In this document: positions 1-10,808 of the stretch, one piece after another
How the letters are laid out: the number at the start of each line of letters is the position of its first letter
Position numbering within the stretch: the first letter of the stretch is position 1
Source of the DNA: Dasypus novemcinctus
Lineage: Eukaryota > Chordata > Mammalia > Cingulata > Dasypodidae
Assembly: GCF_030445035.2 (NCBI RefSeq)
Contig: NC_080680.1
Span: forward strand, 100,445,157 to 100,509,156
Direction of reading: 5' to 3'
Length of the DNA stretch: 64,000 nt
Program-made: the position numbers and the translations under genes
The notes under the pieces: model-generated
Databases searched by the model: none
Seen by the model: only the letters and a program-made list of their open reading frames with translations
Told to the model about the DNA's origin: nothing

Positions 1-547
1 CTGTTTGTTGTAATTTTCCCTAAAGCCCCTCCTGGGCAGGAGGAGGGGTTTGTGGAAACGTTGCCTGATGACTCCTCATAAATCAGAAGGCAGGTCAAGA
101 CTGATGTCTGATGGAAGAGCTTGGGCCTGGGCCTTGTCATGCCCGTTTCGGAGACTCTCAGACCTGGGAAGGGCCTTCGAAGTCACTGTGTTCGAAGTCC
201 TCCGTGCACAGATGGGGCACCCTTGGCCCAGACATGGGGTGACAGTCAAGGCAGCAAAGGCAGTTGGTGCAAAGCAGGAAATAGAGCCCGGGTTTTAGAC
301 TCCCTGCTCTTTTCCTGAATCGTGTCATTGTGAAACCCAGGCAGATGCCTTCAGGGTGCGGCCACAGAACTGCCGAGAGGCACTAACGCAAGCGAAGCAC
401 TGCTCTTGCCTTCAACAGGTCTAACTTCGAGGTGACTTTATTACCTGTGGAATGGGGCCCGTGACTGCCAGTGCTTTCCTCATCTGGTTACATGGGCATC
501 CATTCTTAAGCGGGATTTGCCTTTTGGGTTCACTGCTTTATCTCTAG
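1..547. other. Non-coding flank, possible MIR relic
   Basis: No gene is visible. The part from about 205 to 320 weakly resembles an antisense MIR core, with a GATGGGGCA block followed by AGAGCCCGGGTTTTAGACTC. The rest looks like unique sequence. Short open frames here overlap on several strands and show no recognisable domain. Confidence 0.35.
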
Positions 548-842
548 AGCAGCTTTGTCCAGTAGAAATATAACGTGACCCACAAGAGCTAGTAGCCACA
601 TACACAATTTTAGGTTTTCTGGTAGTCACATTTTTTAAAAAGTAGAAAAAGGTGAATTTAATTTTAATCATATATTTTTTTACCCAATACACCCACAATG
701 TTATTTCAATATGTAATCAATAGAAAACATTATTAATGAGATATTTTACATCTGTTTTTTTCACATTTAACCTTTGAAATCTAGTGTGTATTTTATACTA
801 ACAGCACAACTGTGTTTGGACTAGCCCTGTTTCAGCACTCTA
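548..842 (+). mobile_element. MER3-like hAT-Charlie relic
   Basis: Begins with GTCCAGTAGAAATATAACG, runs through the typical TAGTAGCCACAT and ATTAATGAGATATTTTACAT blocks and ends near TTTGGACTAGCC. This is the non-autonomous hAT family whose terminal inverted repeat reads like CAGYRCTGTCCAATA. The right terminal repeat is missing, so the copy is truncated. Two fuller copies lie at 2893-3760 and 24406-24727. The exact MER name is from memory. Confidence 0.65.
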
Positions 843-924
843 TCATACAAAACAACTTTCAAAAGTGCCTCTAGAACATTAAAAAGGTCATCTCATGTAT
901 TAGGAACTTAAAAAATATTTATTG

Positions 925-1124
925 GGGGAGTGGATGTAGCTCAAGTAGTTGAGCCCCTGCTTCCCAAGCACAAGGTCCTGCATTTGATCCTCAATACCTC
1001 CTAAAAACAAAAAAAATAAACAAACGAAAACACTAACTCTCATATGGGAGCAGATGTAGCTCAGTGGTTGAGTGCCTGCTTTCCACGTACAAGGTTCTGG
1101 GTTAAATCCCCAGGGCCTCTTAAA
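925..1124 (+). mobile_element. DAS SINE dimer (xenarthran tRNA-derived SINE)
   Basis: Two tRNA-like monomers in tandem. The first starts GGGAGTGGATGTAGCTCA and holds a B-box-like block GCATTTGATCC. After an A-rich linker the second starts GGGAGCAGATGTAGCTCA with B-box-like GGGTTAAATCC, followed by a short A tail. A target duplication brackets the unit: positions 911-924 (AAAAATATTTATTG) against 1125-1138 (AAAAGTATTTATTG), 13 of 14 matching. DAS SINEs are known only from Xenarthra, so this is the strongest clue to the organism. It is not a functional tRNA gene. Confidence 0.85.
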
Positions 1125-1730
1125 AAAAGTATTTATTGAATTTATAAACAGATGGATTGGGAGATCCCATCTCATAGATCACTAGTACAGCCTACAGGTA
1201 CCAGAGAAGGGGTCATACAGCCAGCAAGTGGCAGTAACTTATCTTGTAGCAATTCATTTAATTGTCTTACTCCCCAACTTGAACGCACAGCACCCAGTCA
1301 GGGGCCACATCTGCCTACCTGCCTGACACATAACAGCCTACCCTTGGCACAGTTCCTGACACATGACAGTTGTCCAGTAAACGAGAACTGAGTGAAAGGT
1401 CACCTCGCTAATTGGCCAGTGAGTAGGGTAGAGAATCTGGGGCTCCTGCCTCCTGCCCAGGGCTCTTTCTCTGTACCCTGCTGTCACAAAAATTGATTTC
1501 TGTTCAGGGCCTGGTAGAGTGCTTAACAATAGCATCAAGGACATGATAGTTGGATGCAGGTGCTGAGGCACTGATTACTGCTTAAATTTCTTTGTGAATA
1601 GGTGTCCAGTGAGCACAGTTGGACCTCATGGTGCTGGAATTGGAATTAGCTTGCAGAAGGGACTCTGGACACTGTTTACATAGCAGAAGGCTGGCTGCTG
1701 CTATCCCCCCGGACCACCCCCCCACACCAA

Positions 1731-1784
1731 TTATCTGTCTATCTATCTATCTACCTACCTACCTACCTATCTATCTATCTTCTT

Positions 1785-1833
<49 letters not shown>

Positions 1834-1835
1834 AT
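1731..1835. repeat. TCTA/CTAC tetranucleotide microsatellite
   Basis: About 100 bases of TCTA repeats, interrupted by a run of CTAC variants and one TCTTC interruption. It probably varies in length between individuals. The open frame reading a Leu-Ser-Ile-Tyr repeat is a product of the tetranucleotide. Confidence 0.95.
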
Positions 1836-2479
1836 TTTATTCTTTTCCCTGTACCTTTTAAATTCGCATTGGGATGCGCCTGGCTCAGTGAACGCTAAAC
1901 CTTTACTCTTGAGCCACTTTCCCAGGTGTCAGCACTGGGAAAGAACACCTCTGAAATTCCACCCCCCTTTATCATTATATGCCCACAATCTCCCCATCCT
2001 CAGGCCCCAGTCAAGGGTAAAGTCACCAGAAAACTTCCCGAATCTGCCCTGTACAACCAGGGACACCCTCTCCCACCACTGGCTAGGACAGGGCATAGTT
2101 CACATCTCTCTGCCTACACTTAGTGCTTTCTATCAAATCTCACAGAGAGCCAACATGCCAAGGGAGGGCTCTTCCTTAGAATCAAATAACTATAAAGCAT
2201 TTGAACTCAAAGGGACCTTGAATATCTTTGCTGTAGCTATAATAGGCGCTGAGTGATTTATTTATTTTTTTTAATTTTAAGCTTTCTAAAGTTAAATAAA
2301 TTAACTTTTGAAGGAATACAATAAGATCCTCGAAAACATGAGCATGATATATACTTTAATATATTTTCTCCATACAAAAATAAATATAAAGACATTTTAA
2401 TGTAAGTATACTACATTTAATATTACATAGTTTCTGTACACCCCTTAAAACCAACTGTCTTTCTACCAGGGACCCACAT
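1836..2479. other. Non-coding, no identified element
   Basis: Moderately AT-rich sequence, including an A/T stretch around 2255-2300. I see no gene, no clear repeat family and no splice-site pair with a convincing frame. Confidence 0.4.
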
Positions 2480-2690
2480 ATCTCACCTTTAAAACACTTT
2501 TCTAGGGCACCATTCTTATTAGACAGAAGGAAAAAGTGAGGCTCAGGGCAAGGCAGATCTGCCCCAGGTCTCACAGAGATTTGGTGGCAGAGTTAGCCTG
2601 GCACCCAGACTTGCTGGTTCTAAGACCAAAACTCTCAGACACTTCTTCTTCAGTTGCATCAGACAAAAATGAGCTCCATGTTTTAGTCTG
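2480..2690 (-). mobile_element. MIR SINE relic
   Basis: Reads on the + strand as antisense MIR: a GAAAAAGTGAGGCTCAGGG block, then GGTCTCACAGAGATTTGGTGG and CAGAGTTAGCCTGGCACCC. These are the conserved central MIR blocks. MIR is an ancient mammal-wide tRNA-derived SINE, so the copy predates placental radiation. Confidence 0.7.
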
Positions 2691-2892
2691 ACATGGCAAG
2701 AAAGCAGGTACATTCAAGTCACAGAGACCTCTGTTGAAATCCCAGCTGTACCTTCATGGCTGGAGAAGTTTATGCAAAGTGCTTAGCCTTTCCCAGTCTC
2801 TAAGGAAATGGGGATCATGGCCATCTTGGAGGTGGCAAAAATATTTGCATTTTCAAGATGGCTCTCTAAAGGCCTTGTTTTACAGAACTGTT

Positions 2893-3760
2893 CAGTGTTG
2901 TCCAATAGAAATGCAATGCAAACCACATAGGTCATTTAAATATTTATAGTAGTTATATTTTAAAAGGAATAAAAAGAAACAAACTGAGCCCAATTGAACA
3001 CAAGGCAACAAAATCGTTTATTTGGGGTGTTAGAATTGCAACTCAGAAAGCAGAGATTCACATAGCAAACCCATAATGTGTCCAGTCTTGGGGCTTCCAA
3101 ACACAGGTTTTGTATTTTTTTTAAGAAAAAGATTATTTATATTGTTTGTATAGAATTATGATTAGTGAATATCTGGGGCTTTTCAAATGTCCTTCATGTT
3201 AGACAGTTTACTGAATTCTTTATCTTGTGGTTGTTTCATGGTATCCAGATGTCCTTAAAAATACTGTTGCTTTTGGTTTTACATACTTGGCATTTTGTGA
3301 TATCTGGCTGCAACATGCCTAAAAGTAACCTCTTGAATGACCTCCCAACTTCATTTTAGATGTTAGCCTTAGCAATTACATTTTGTTTTATTTATTTTCT
3401 TACAGGTGATATTAATTTTAATAATATATCCAAAATATCCTCTTTTTAACAAAAAATCAAAAATTATTAATGAAATTATGTGCTAAATCTTTAAAATCTG
3501 TTACATATATTATACTTAAAGCATATATTAAGACAAACTCTAAATTTTCATCAGAAATACTTTATCTGAACTTGGATCATAAGATATATATAGTTGAAAA
3601 AGTAGATTCACATACCCAAGTTTTCCTAGCAAACATAAATTTTAGATTTAAATTTTTAAAAATTAAAATAAAACCAGCTCTTCATGACATTAATCATATT
3701 TCAATAAGTGGCATGAAGCCTATAGCATGTGGCTGGTGGCCACCATATTGGATAGCACAG
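2893..3760 (+). mobile_element. MER3-like hAT-Charlie element, split
   Basis: The left end CAGTGTTGTCCAATA and right end TATTGGATAGCACAG form an imperfect terminal inverted repeat with about 12 of 15 positions pairing. Internal blocks match the copy at 24406-24727. The element is interrupted after AAAAAGAAAC at 2980 by foreign sequence and resumes at AGGTGATATTAATTTTAAT at 3404. It is non-autonomous and carries no transposase. An 8-bp target duplication is not evident. Confidence 0.75.
2981..3403 (-). mobile_element. Fossil LTR-like insertion inside the hAT element
   Basis: Its limits are set by where the host hAT element breaks off and resumes. In antisense the left part reads CCAAATAAACGATTTTG followed by TTGCCTTG, the look of a retroviral polyadenylation signal and R region. 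That makes a solo LTR on the minus strand plausible. The family is not recognised and no clear target duplication is seen. It is a degraded fossil with no coding part. The alternative is an unclassified non-autonomous element. Confidence 0.4.
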
Positions 3761-3867
3761 GTCTGGCACCAAACCATGTTTTTATATTTTTTTCCTTGTA
3801 AAGAAGGCATTGGTTATGGGCATATTGAATTTAAACCTCTCCAAAATATTTTCACCTGCATGTGTGT

Positions 3868-4040
3868 ATTTGACCATCACTACAATACATGAGGCAAGCA
3901 GGATAGACATTAATATTCCCAATTTAAAGATGGCAGATCAATGCTCAGGGAAGTTACAATGGTTTGACTAAGTTACTCAGGTATTAAATGGTAGAGCCAG
4001 GGCTAGAGCTTGTTGCCAATTCCCTGAACTGGGTTTTTCT
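3868..4040 (-). mobile_element. MIR SINE relic
   Basis: Antisense MIR core on the + strand: AATTTAAAGATGGCAGATCA, CTCAGGGAAGTTACAATGG, then ACTCAGGTATTAAATGG and AGAGCCAGGGCTAGAGC. The order matches the MIR consensus. It is diverged and has no visible target duplication. Confidence 0.65.
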
Positions 4041-5099
4041 CGGAATCCTTAGAAAAACCCTAATCTGGCCTCCTATATGAAGAACAGTCATATTTGAAGA
4101 CCAATTCACCAAGTTGATTCCTTTAAAATACTTCCTTTATTGCATACCTGTTATAATATGTTAATAGGTTAAGCCCATCTTTTTTTCTTTAAGCTGAATG
4201 TAAGGAGATGGGGCTATTGGCAAAATTCTGAACTAATTAGCTCCACTGTAGGTTTACTTAGAAAGCTCATCTTATCAGGTATAATATTTAAGCATCAGAT
4301 AACTGATTTGTTAATAATTCTTTTTCTTTCTCTAGTGAGTATAATTTTCTTCTCTGAGGCTCAAAAAGGTAAAACTTTCCCCACACAGAGGCTGTAGTGC
4401 AATGTTGTCTTTGATAAGGTTTATTCTTATACCTGTTTCCTGATTTTCTTTCTTCTCCACTCCCTCCCACCCAGGGTGCAGGGTGTGTGGGCGTGTTAAT
4501 CTATATAGGATATTTTTTCCCCTGTTTGTCTTCTTTTGACTCTTTTCTCTTGTGAAGGCAAATACAATAACAACAACTTATTTTCCAAAGCTCTTTTCAT
4601 CTGTTCGAGTTCCAAGCACCACTGAACGCATTGCATTTCAAAACTTATGGAAATGCAGTCTTACAGCTTACAAATTTAAACAACATGAAAAGTCAGATGC
4701 ACAGGGCCCTTGAATCACATTAATTCACTCACAACATGCCCCATCCTCCAAGCGGCTACAATTAATAGTCTCTTTGCTAAGCCAAGTCTTTTGCTAAAGG
4801 TAACACAGACCTTGTTAAGAGAAGGGGAATGATTCTTATTTATGTGTCTACGTTTCCATGTGATTATGGGAGCCCATGCCAGATCCGCTGGGTTCAAAGC
4901 AGCAACAATGGAAGAAGGGTTTGTTGGCTCGTTGCGGTTTTGCAGATGAACCTAGTGTTTCTCTTTACCTTTCGAAAGCTCACTTCTCCTGTCTTTTCTA
5001 TTCAGGGATGAGTCCATGCTCCTTTTACCAACTGTGCAAAGGTTACCCACCACAATTTAAAAGTATAAAACCCACATTCTTACCATCTTGTATGAGGCC
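4041..5099. other. Non-coding, mostly unique sequence
   Basis: AT-rich to balanced DNA without a recognised gene or repeat. Short frames on both strands around 4715-5106 overlap one another and lack motifs. Confidence 0.4.
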
Positions 5100-5910
5100 C
5101 TACTGAATAACAGCCCTGCCTCTCTCTCTCACCCACACTGCCCAACCCACTCCAGCCACAGCCACCCCACCACACCACCCCTGCCCCCAGCCCTTCCCTT
5201 AGCTGCCTGTGCTCTCCACCTTCAGACATCTTGGAATTTTTGTCAGACTCTTGAATATTCCACTCTCATTCCTGCCTCCAGGCCCTCTTCTTAAGTGTTC
5301 TTCCACCGGTGCTTCCCCTGCTAACCCCTTCAAATCTCTCATGTCTCTGCTCACCTAGAACCTGCTTTGTCCAACTTTCAATTTCTATCATATTTTCCTG
5401 TATCATTGTTTCTCTTTAAGCTCTTCACTATCTGAATTTTTTTTAAAGATTTATTTATTTCTCTCCTCTTCCCCCCCACCAGTTGTCTGTTCTCTGTGTC
5501 CATTCGCTGCGTGTTCTTCTTTGTCCACTTCTGTTGTTGTCAGCGGCACAGGAATCTGTGTTTCTTTTTGTTGCATCATCTTGCTGCGACAGTTCTCCGT
5601 GCATGCAGCGCCATTCCTGGGCAAGCTGAACTTTCTTTCACGCTGGGCAGCTCTCCTTACTGGGCGCACTCCTTGCACGTGGGGCTCCCCTATGTGGGGG
5701 ATACCCCTGCATGGCAGGGCACTCCTTGTGTGCATCAGCACTCTGCATGGGCCAGCTGCACATGGGTCAAGGAGGCCCAGGGTTTGAACCGCGGACCTCC
5801 CATGTGGTAGACGGACGCCCTATCCATTAGGCCAAGTTTGCTTCCCTATCTGAATTTTCTGTTTGTTTAATTTTTTATTGTTAGTTCTTCCCATCAGAGT
5901 GAAATTTTAG
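5100..5910 (-). mobile_element. L2 LINE 3' end, interrupted by a SINE
   Basis: In + orientation this is antisense L2: TCTTGGAATTTTTGTCAGAC, ATTCCTGCCTCCAGGCCCTC, TCATGTCTCTGCTCACC and TATTTTCCTGTATCATTG, in consensus order. The element is cut by the DAS SINE at 5441-5845 and a short remnant continues at 5859. L2 is an ancient LINE inactive in placentals, so this is a fossil 3' fragment. Confidence 0.65.
5441..5845 (-). mobile_element. Long DAS SINE, full length with target duplication
   Basis: On the minus strand the head reads GGGAAGCAAACTTGGCC with a B-box-like GCGGTTCAAACCC, followed by a long body and an A-rich tail (T-rich at 5441-5465 on +). A perfect 13-bp target duplication CTATCTGAATTTT occurs at 5428-5440 and 5846-5858. 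The intact ends and clean duplication indicate a relatively young insertion. It landed in an L2 fragment. Confidence 0.88.
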
Positions 5911-6889
5911 CCATAAAATTGAGTGTGTATTGATAGCCCCAAAAGAGAGTTCTCCTCACATGCATCACTCTTGCCAAAGAGAGAGGATGGGTTACTCTTA
6001 GTAGTTTTTTACCTCCTGAAAATATTGGTGCATAGTGTCCAAGAGTGGGGTTTTAATCCATTGTCCATGCTAGAAGGAAGTAACTTAAAGAGTGGCAACT
6101 GTATCCATGCCCTCCACAGTTCACAGTTGGATGGAATCATTGCTCAGCTGGCCATATTGATAAGATAATATGGTCAGGTCGATTTTGAATCACTAACTTC
6201 TCCATCTAACTACTTGACATTATTTTACCCCTTAATATTTTTTTGGTAGCATCTCATTTATTTTCCATGTCATAGTTAGTTATTTTAACTGTGTGCAATG
6301 CAAAAGAAACCCTGAATTTAAAGGAATCAAAATATATTCCTTTCACTATACCTTCCTCCTAACTCAATATTGAAGCTAATTTTGACAGAAGAATTCAGCT
6401 TATGATATACTACAGCCATGTGAATTTTGGGGGAGAGATGGAGAAGGGAGAAAGGAAAGAAGAAAATTTACTATTGTTTAATGTTAGAATTTCCAAAGCT
6501 CTTTTACATCTATTGTCTCATCTAATACATCAAACAAGAATATGGCTTATCATCTGCATTTTTCAGCTGATGACTGAGGGGAAGAGGAGAGTAAAGATCC
6601 TTGTTTGTTACTCCAGTAGGCAGCTATACCATAAGGAATATATATATTTATGTGTGTGTGTGGACTGGTATGGGAATGTTTCACTTGAAGTTCAATTGAA
6701 GTGTTTATTCTGACAGATTGATAGTAACTGTGGGGAGAACTATTAGGAAGAATTCTGAGACTGTATCAGGTTTTAGCCAGAAAGTGTGGTGATAGATTAG
6801 TAAGGCCTGCAGTGTCATGACATCATGGTAGTAAAAGGACAGCACACATACCATATAATTCAACCTCAATAAATTCCAAGTTTCAGGAT
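5911..6889. other. Non-coding, no identified element
   Basis: AT-rich sequence with a GGAGAAGGGAGAAAGGAAAG purine stretch near 6438 and a short TA/TG run at 6640-6662. The part around 6480-6600 weakly recalls MIR or L2. No gene is seen. Confidence 0.4.
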
Positions 6890-7060
6890 ATTAGCCATCT
6901 GTCTAATCTGGTTTTGGAATCATTGTGACACCTGGATTCTATTTCTGACTTTGCCAATAATGAGCAGTGTGGTCTTTGAAAGGTCATTTTCTCTTCAAAG
7001 GTATTATTAATCTGTAAAATCAGAATATTGGTTTAGGTGATTGATAGGGTTTCATCCTAC
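6890..7060 (+). mobile_element. MIR SINE relic
   Basis: Sense-oriented MIR: ACCTGGATTCTATTTCTGAC, TTTGCCAATAATGAGCAGTG, TGGTCTTTGAAAGGTCATTT and TCTGTAAAATCAGAATATTG follow the order of the MIR core and 3' part. Confidence 0.65.
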
Positions 7061-7218
7061 TGAAGTAGTCTGTGATTTTACAGCTTATAGTGACTATATT
7101 ATTAGTACAACTATACTTTTATATAATGGTACCTTCTACCCTGATACACCAGGATGTTTTTTCCCCTCTTTTTCACTTATCTGGATTATTTAAATGGGTA
7201 TTTAGTTGTGCAAATGTT

Positions 7219-7811
7219 TATATTAGTCAGCTAAAGATGTATTGATGCAAAATACCAGAAATTGGTTGGTTTTTATAAAGGGTACCTTTATTTGGGGTAG
7301 AAGCTTACAGTTACCAGGCCATTGAAATGCAAGTTATCTCCCTCACCGAAGTCAGTCGCCACATGTTGGGGCAAGATGGCTGCCAATGTCTACAAAGTTT
7401 CAGGCTTCCTCAGTTTCTCTCTTTCTGGGGCTTGCCTTTGTCTGGGCTCAGCTGCTCTGCTCTCTCCACAAGGCCAGCTATCAGGCAAACAGCTCGTCTA
7501 TCTTCCTGGGTCTTCTGCTGTGTCTAATCAAGCTTTCTCTATGCTCCCCTGTGTACTTACTTCCTGAACTTGAGCATTAAAACTCCAAACTCCCTTCTTT
7601 GCAGTGTGGTATCTTTGTGAGTCCCCACCAAGGGGGCGGGGATTCAATGTCCTACTGACATGGCCCAATCAAAGCCTTAATCATTATTTAATCAAGTAAA
7701 AGAGAAACCTCTGAATCCAATATAATCCAATATGCCCAGAGGGACAGATCACTTTATAAATACAATCCAATATCTACTTTTAGAATTCATAAACAATATC
7801 AAACTGCTACA
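7219..7811 (-). mobile_element. Fossil solo LTR, ERVL-like
   Basis: A 593-bp unit. On the minus strand it starts TGTAGCAGTTTGATATTG and its other end reads GCTGACTAATA. It is flanked by a perfect 5-bp target duplication, ATGTT at 7214-7218 and 7812-7816. A 5-bp duplication and an LTR ending in ACTAATA-like sequence fit ERVL/MaLR-type elements. It stands alone with no internal retroviral sequence on either side. The family looks lineage-specific but I cannot name it. It is an inactive fossil. Confidence 0.7.
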
Positions 7812-8399
7812 ATGTTATTTACACAGCACAAATATTTTTAAAAACAAAACTGACTTATTTAGTCTAAAACATGAAGTAAGTCATGTGCTTGCTACTATAT
7901 TGGGAAGCAGTCAGATTTTCATTTCTGCTTACTTTTCATGGAGACTGCAGCTGACCTATCCATCGCATCCTGTATGCTGGACATATGCTGATGGTCAAGG
8001 AAGTTGCACAGTAGAGAATTAGGGAAGCAAACACAGAGAAGGTTTAAAAAAACCCAACAGTATAATTCATGAAGTTATGGGGAATTGTTTTTCCTTTTTA
8101 TGACAAACATACAACATGTTCATCATAGGAAAATTAGGAAATGCAGAGAGGTAACTCTCTGCCTGTGTATATAAGCCACAGTAGTAAGACCTGTTGACCT
8201 TGACAATGATTGCATCGCCAACATTTTGTAGAGTGTCTGGCACTAATAAATGAATAGACTCTGTGTACATGAATAAGTTAATGAATGTAAGCAAGAATTT
8301 TAAAAATCACACCTAATCCTGAAATACAGAGATGACCATGTTAACATATCATGTATTTCTCCTTAGACTTTTCATTGGCAAATGTATACATAACCATTT
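7812..8399. other. Non-coding, possible old L1 relic at 8080-8395
   Basis: The segment with ATAGGAAAATTAGGAAATGC and ACAGAGATGACCATGTTAAC resembles an old L1M-type 3' fragment seen widely in mammals, but the match is weak. No gene is visible. Confidence 0.35.
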
Positions 8400-9320
8400 T
8401 TTTAAAAAATAAGCTTTATTAGGGTATAATTTATATACAATAATAGTTATCCATTTTAACTGTAGAGTTCAATGAGTGTTCATAAATGTATTCAGTCACG
8501 TAACCAGTACCACAATCAAGATACAGAACATTTTCTTCACCCCTCAACAATTTCTTATGACACTTTGTAGTCAATCTCTTCTTTGTAGTTAATTTCCTCT
8601 ACCCATCCCTGATTTTATTTCTCTCACTATGGTTTTGCATTTTCTAGAATTTCATGTTAATGGATTCAAACAGTAGGTAGTCTTTTATGCCTGGTTTCTT
8701 TCACATAGCATAAGGATTTTGAGGTTCATCCAGGTTGTGTGCCAGTAATTTATTCCTTTTTCTTTTTTATGGTTATACAAAAACCTATTTATCTATTCAG
8801 CAGCTGCTGGACATGTGGGATTTTTCCAGTTTATGCTACTATTAATGAAACTGTTATTAACATTCCTGTACACATCTTTGTGTGGACATGTGTTTCCATT
8901 TCTCTTGGATAAATATCTAGGACTGGGAGTGCAGAGTTAGATTTTAACTTTATAAGAAATTGCCAACTGTTTTCAAAAGTGGTTGTATCATTTTGCATTC
9001 TCATTAGCCATTTGCAAGAATTCCATTTGTACCGTATCCTTATCAAACTTGGTATTGTCATATTTTTAAAATTTTACACTCCTATTTAATTTATTTTATA
9101 CCCCTATTTAATTTCAAATAGGGGTGTGAAAGTATCTCATGGTTTTCATCTGAATTTTCCTGGTGACTAATGATATTGAGCATCTTTTCCTGTACTTGTT
9201 TGCCATCTGCATATTTTCCTTTGGTAAAGTGTCTGTTCAAATATTTTCTTTCTCTTTTAATCTAGTGGCTGGTTATCCTTTTTTTTTTATTGAGTTGAAA
9301 ACATTTTTTGTATATGCTGG

Positions 9321-9752
9321 TATATTAATCAGGGTTCTCCAGGGAAAAAGAATCAACTAGAGATATCTATAAATAGTATGAGATTTTATGAGTCTCTCAA
9401 GTGACTGTGGGGATGCACAAGCCCAGGTTCTAAAGGCAGGCTGCATATCAGGGGCTCCAATGAAATTGGCTGAAGGTCCTTAATGAGTTTCTGGAAGATA
9501 TTGGCCGTCCAGAGATGAGCTGGGAAATTCTCTCAGAAGGCTGAAATTGCTTCCCCTTTTAAGGCATTCAACTGATTGGAGATTGCTGATGGGAATCTCC
9601 CTGATGGATGTAGATGTAATCAGCTATCTATGCAGTGAAGTCAGTGGTGACTAAAGTCCATAAATGTCCTTGTATTACAATTAGTCAAGTGCTTGACCAA
9701 ACAACTGGGCACAATTAACTGGCCAAGTTGACACATTAGCCTAACCATGACA
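9321..9752 (-). mobile_element. Fossil solo LTR, MLT2-like (ERVL)
   Basis: A 432-bp unit. On the minus strand it opens TGTCATGGTTAGGCTAATG followed by GTGTCAACTTGGCC, and closes with CTGGAGAACCCTGATTAAT. Both ends match the MLT2 LTR type of ERVL. A perfect 5-bp target duplication GCTGG lies at 9316-9320 and 9753-9757, and the host L1 resumes directly after it. No internal region is attached. It is an inactive fossil younger than the L1 it entered. Confidence 0.8.
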
Positions 9753-10808
9753 GCTGGTGAGAAGGCCTTTATCAGATATATATCCTTATCACATATTTTC
9801 ACCCAGTCTGTAGATTCCCTTTTCATTTTCTTTACCATATCATTTGAGGACCGAAAAAAAATTCATTTTGATTGGATCCAATTTAAAATTTCTTTAATTT
9901 CTGGTTTGTGTTTTAGGTATCCTATATATGAAATCTTTCCCTAACTCAAGGTCACAACAACTTTCTCCTCCATTGTCTTCTAGATTTATTGGCTCTTACA
10001 TTTATGTCTGTGATCCACTTGAATTACTTTTTATGTGTGGTGTCAGGTAAAAGTCAAAGTTCATTTTTACCTTTGTATTATCAATTGTGCCAGCACACTT
10101 TGTTCAAAAGAATACCTTCCCACATTGAATTATCTTTGCTTCTTTGTCAAAAAGCAATTTGCCAATTATGTTTGAATCTATATATGAGTATTCCACTCTA
10201 TTCCATTGATCTATATTTATGCCAAAACAACAGTCTTAATTACTGTAGCTTTTTAGTAGCCTTACAACCATATAATTTACCTTGCAACTTCGTTTATTTA
10301 CAAAATTGTTTTGGTTATTTGGAGGCCCTTACAGTTCCATATGAATTTGAGGATCACCTTTTTCATTTCTGCAAAGAAAAGCTGCTGGAATTTTGATAGG
10401 GGTTGTTTTGAATTTGTAGAATATTTTGGGTATTGTTGACAAATTAACACTAATTAGTTTTCCAATCTATGAACATGGGATGTTTTGCCATCTATTAGTT
10501 TGTCTTTGTTTTTTTTTAGGAGTTTTATAGTTTTCAGTATGTAAGACTTTCATATCCTTGGTTAGGTGTATTCCTAGATATTCTATTCAATTAGATGCTA
10601 TTACAATTGGAATGTTTTTTAAATTTCCTCTTAGGATTGTTAATTTCTAGTGCATAGAAACACAATTGAGTTTTGTGTGTTGAACTTGCACCCTGTCAGT
10701 TGGCTGAAATTCTTTATTAGTTGTAAGAGTTTTCTTTTGGATTCCTTTGGATTTTCTATCTATCAGGTCAATTTATTGGCAAATAGGGAGAGCTTTACTT
10801 TTTGCTTC

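Noticed and set aside
925-1124. Possible tRNA genes (A and B boxes)
   Set aside because: They are the tRNA-like heads of DAS SINEs with A tails and target duplications. No complete cloverleaf with acceptor stem is formed.
1740-1835. Repeat array considered as CRISPR or satellite
   Set aside because: Plain tetranucleotide microsatellite with no spacers, in a mammalian nuclear genome. No CRISPR, operon or other prokaryotic feature is present anywhere.
3380-3406. Pyrimidine tract plus TTACAG, a splice-acceptor look-alike
   Set aside because: It sits at the junction between the LTR-like insert and the resumed hAT element, with no exon frame beyond.
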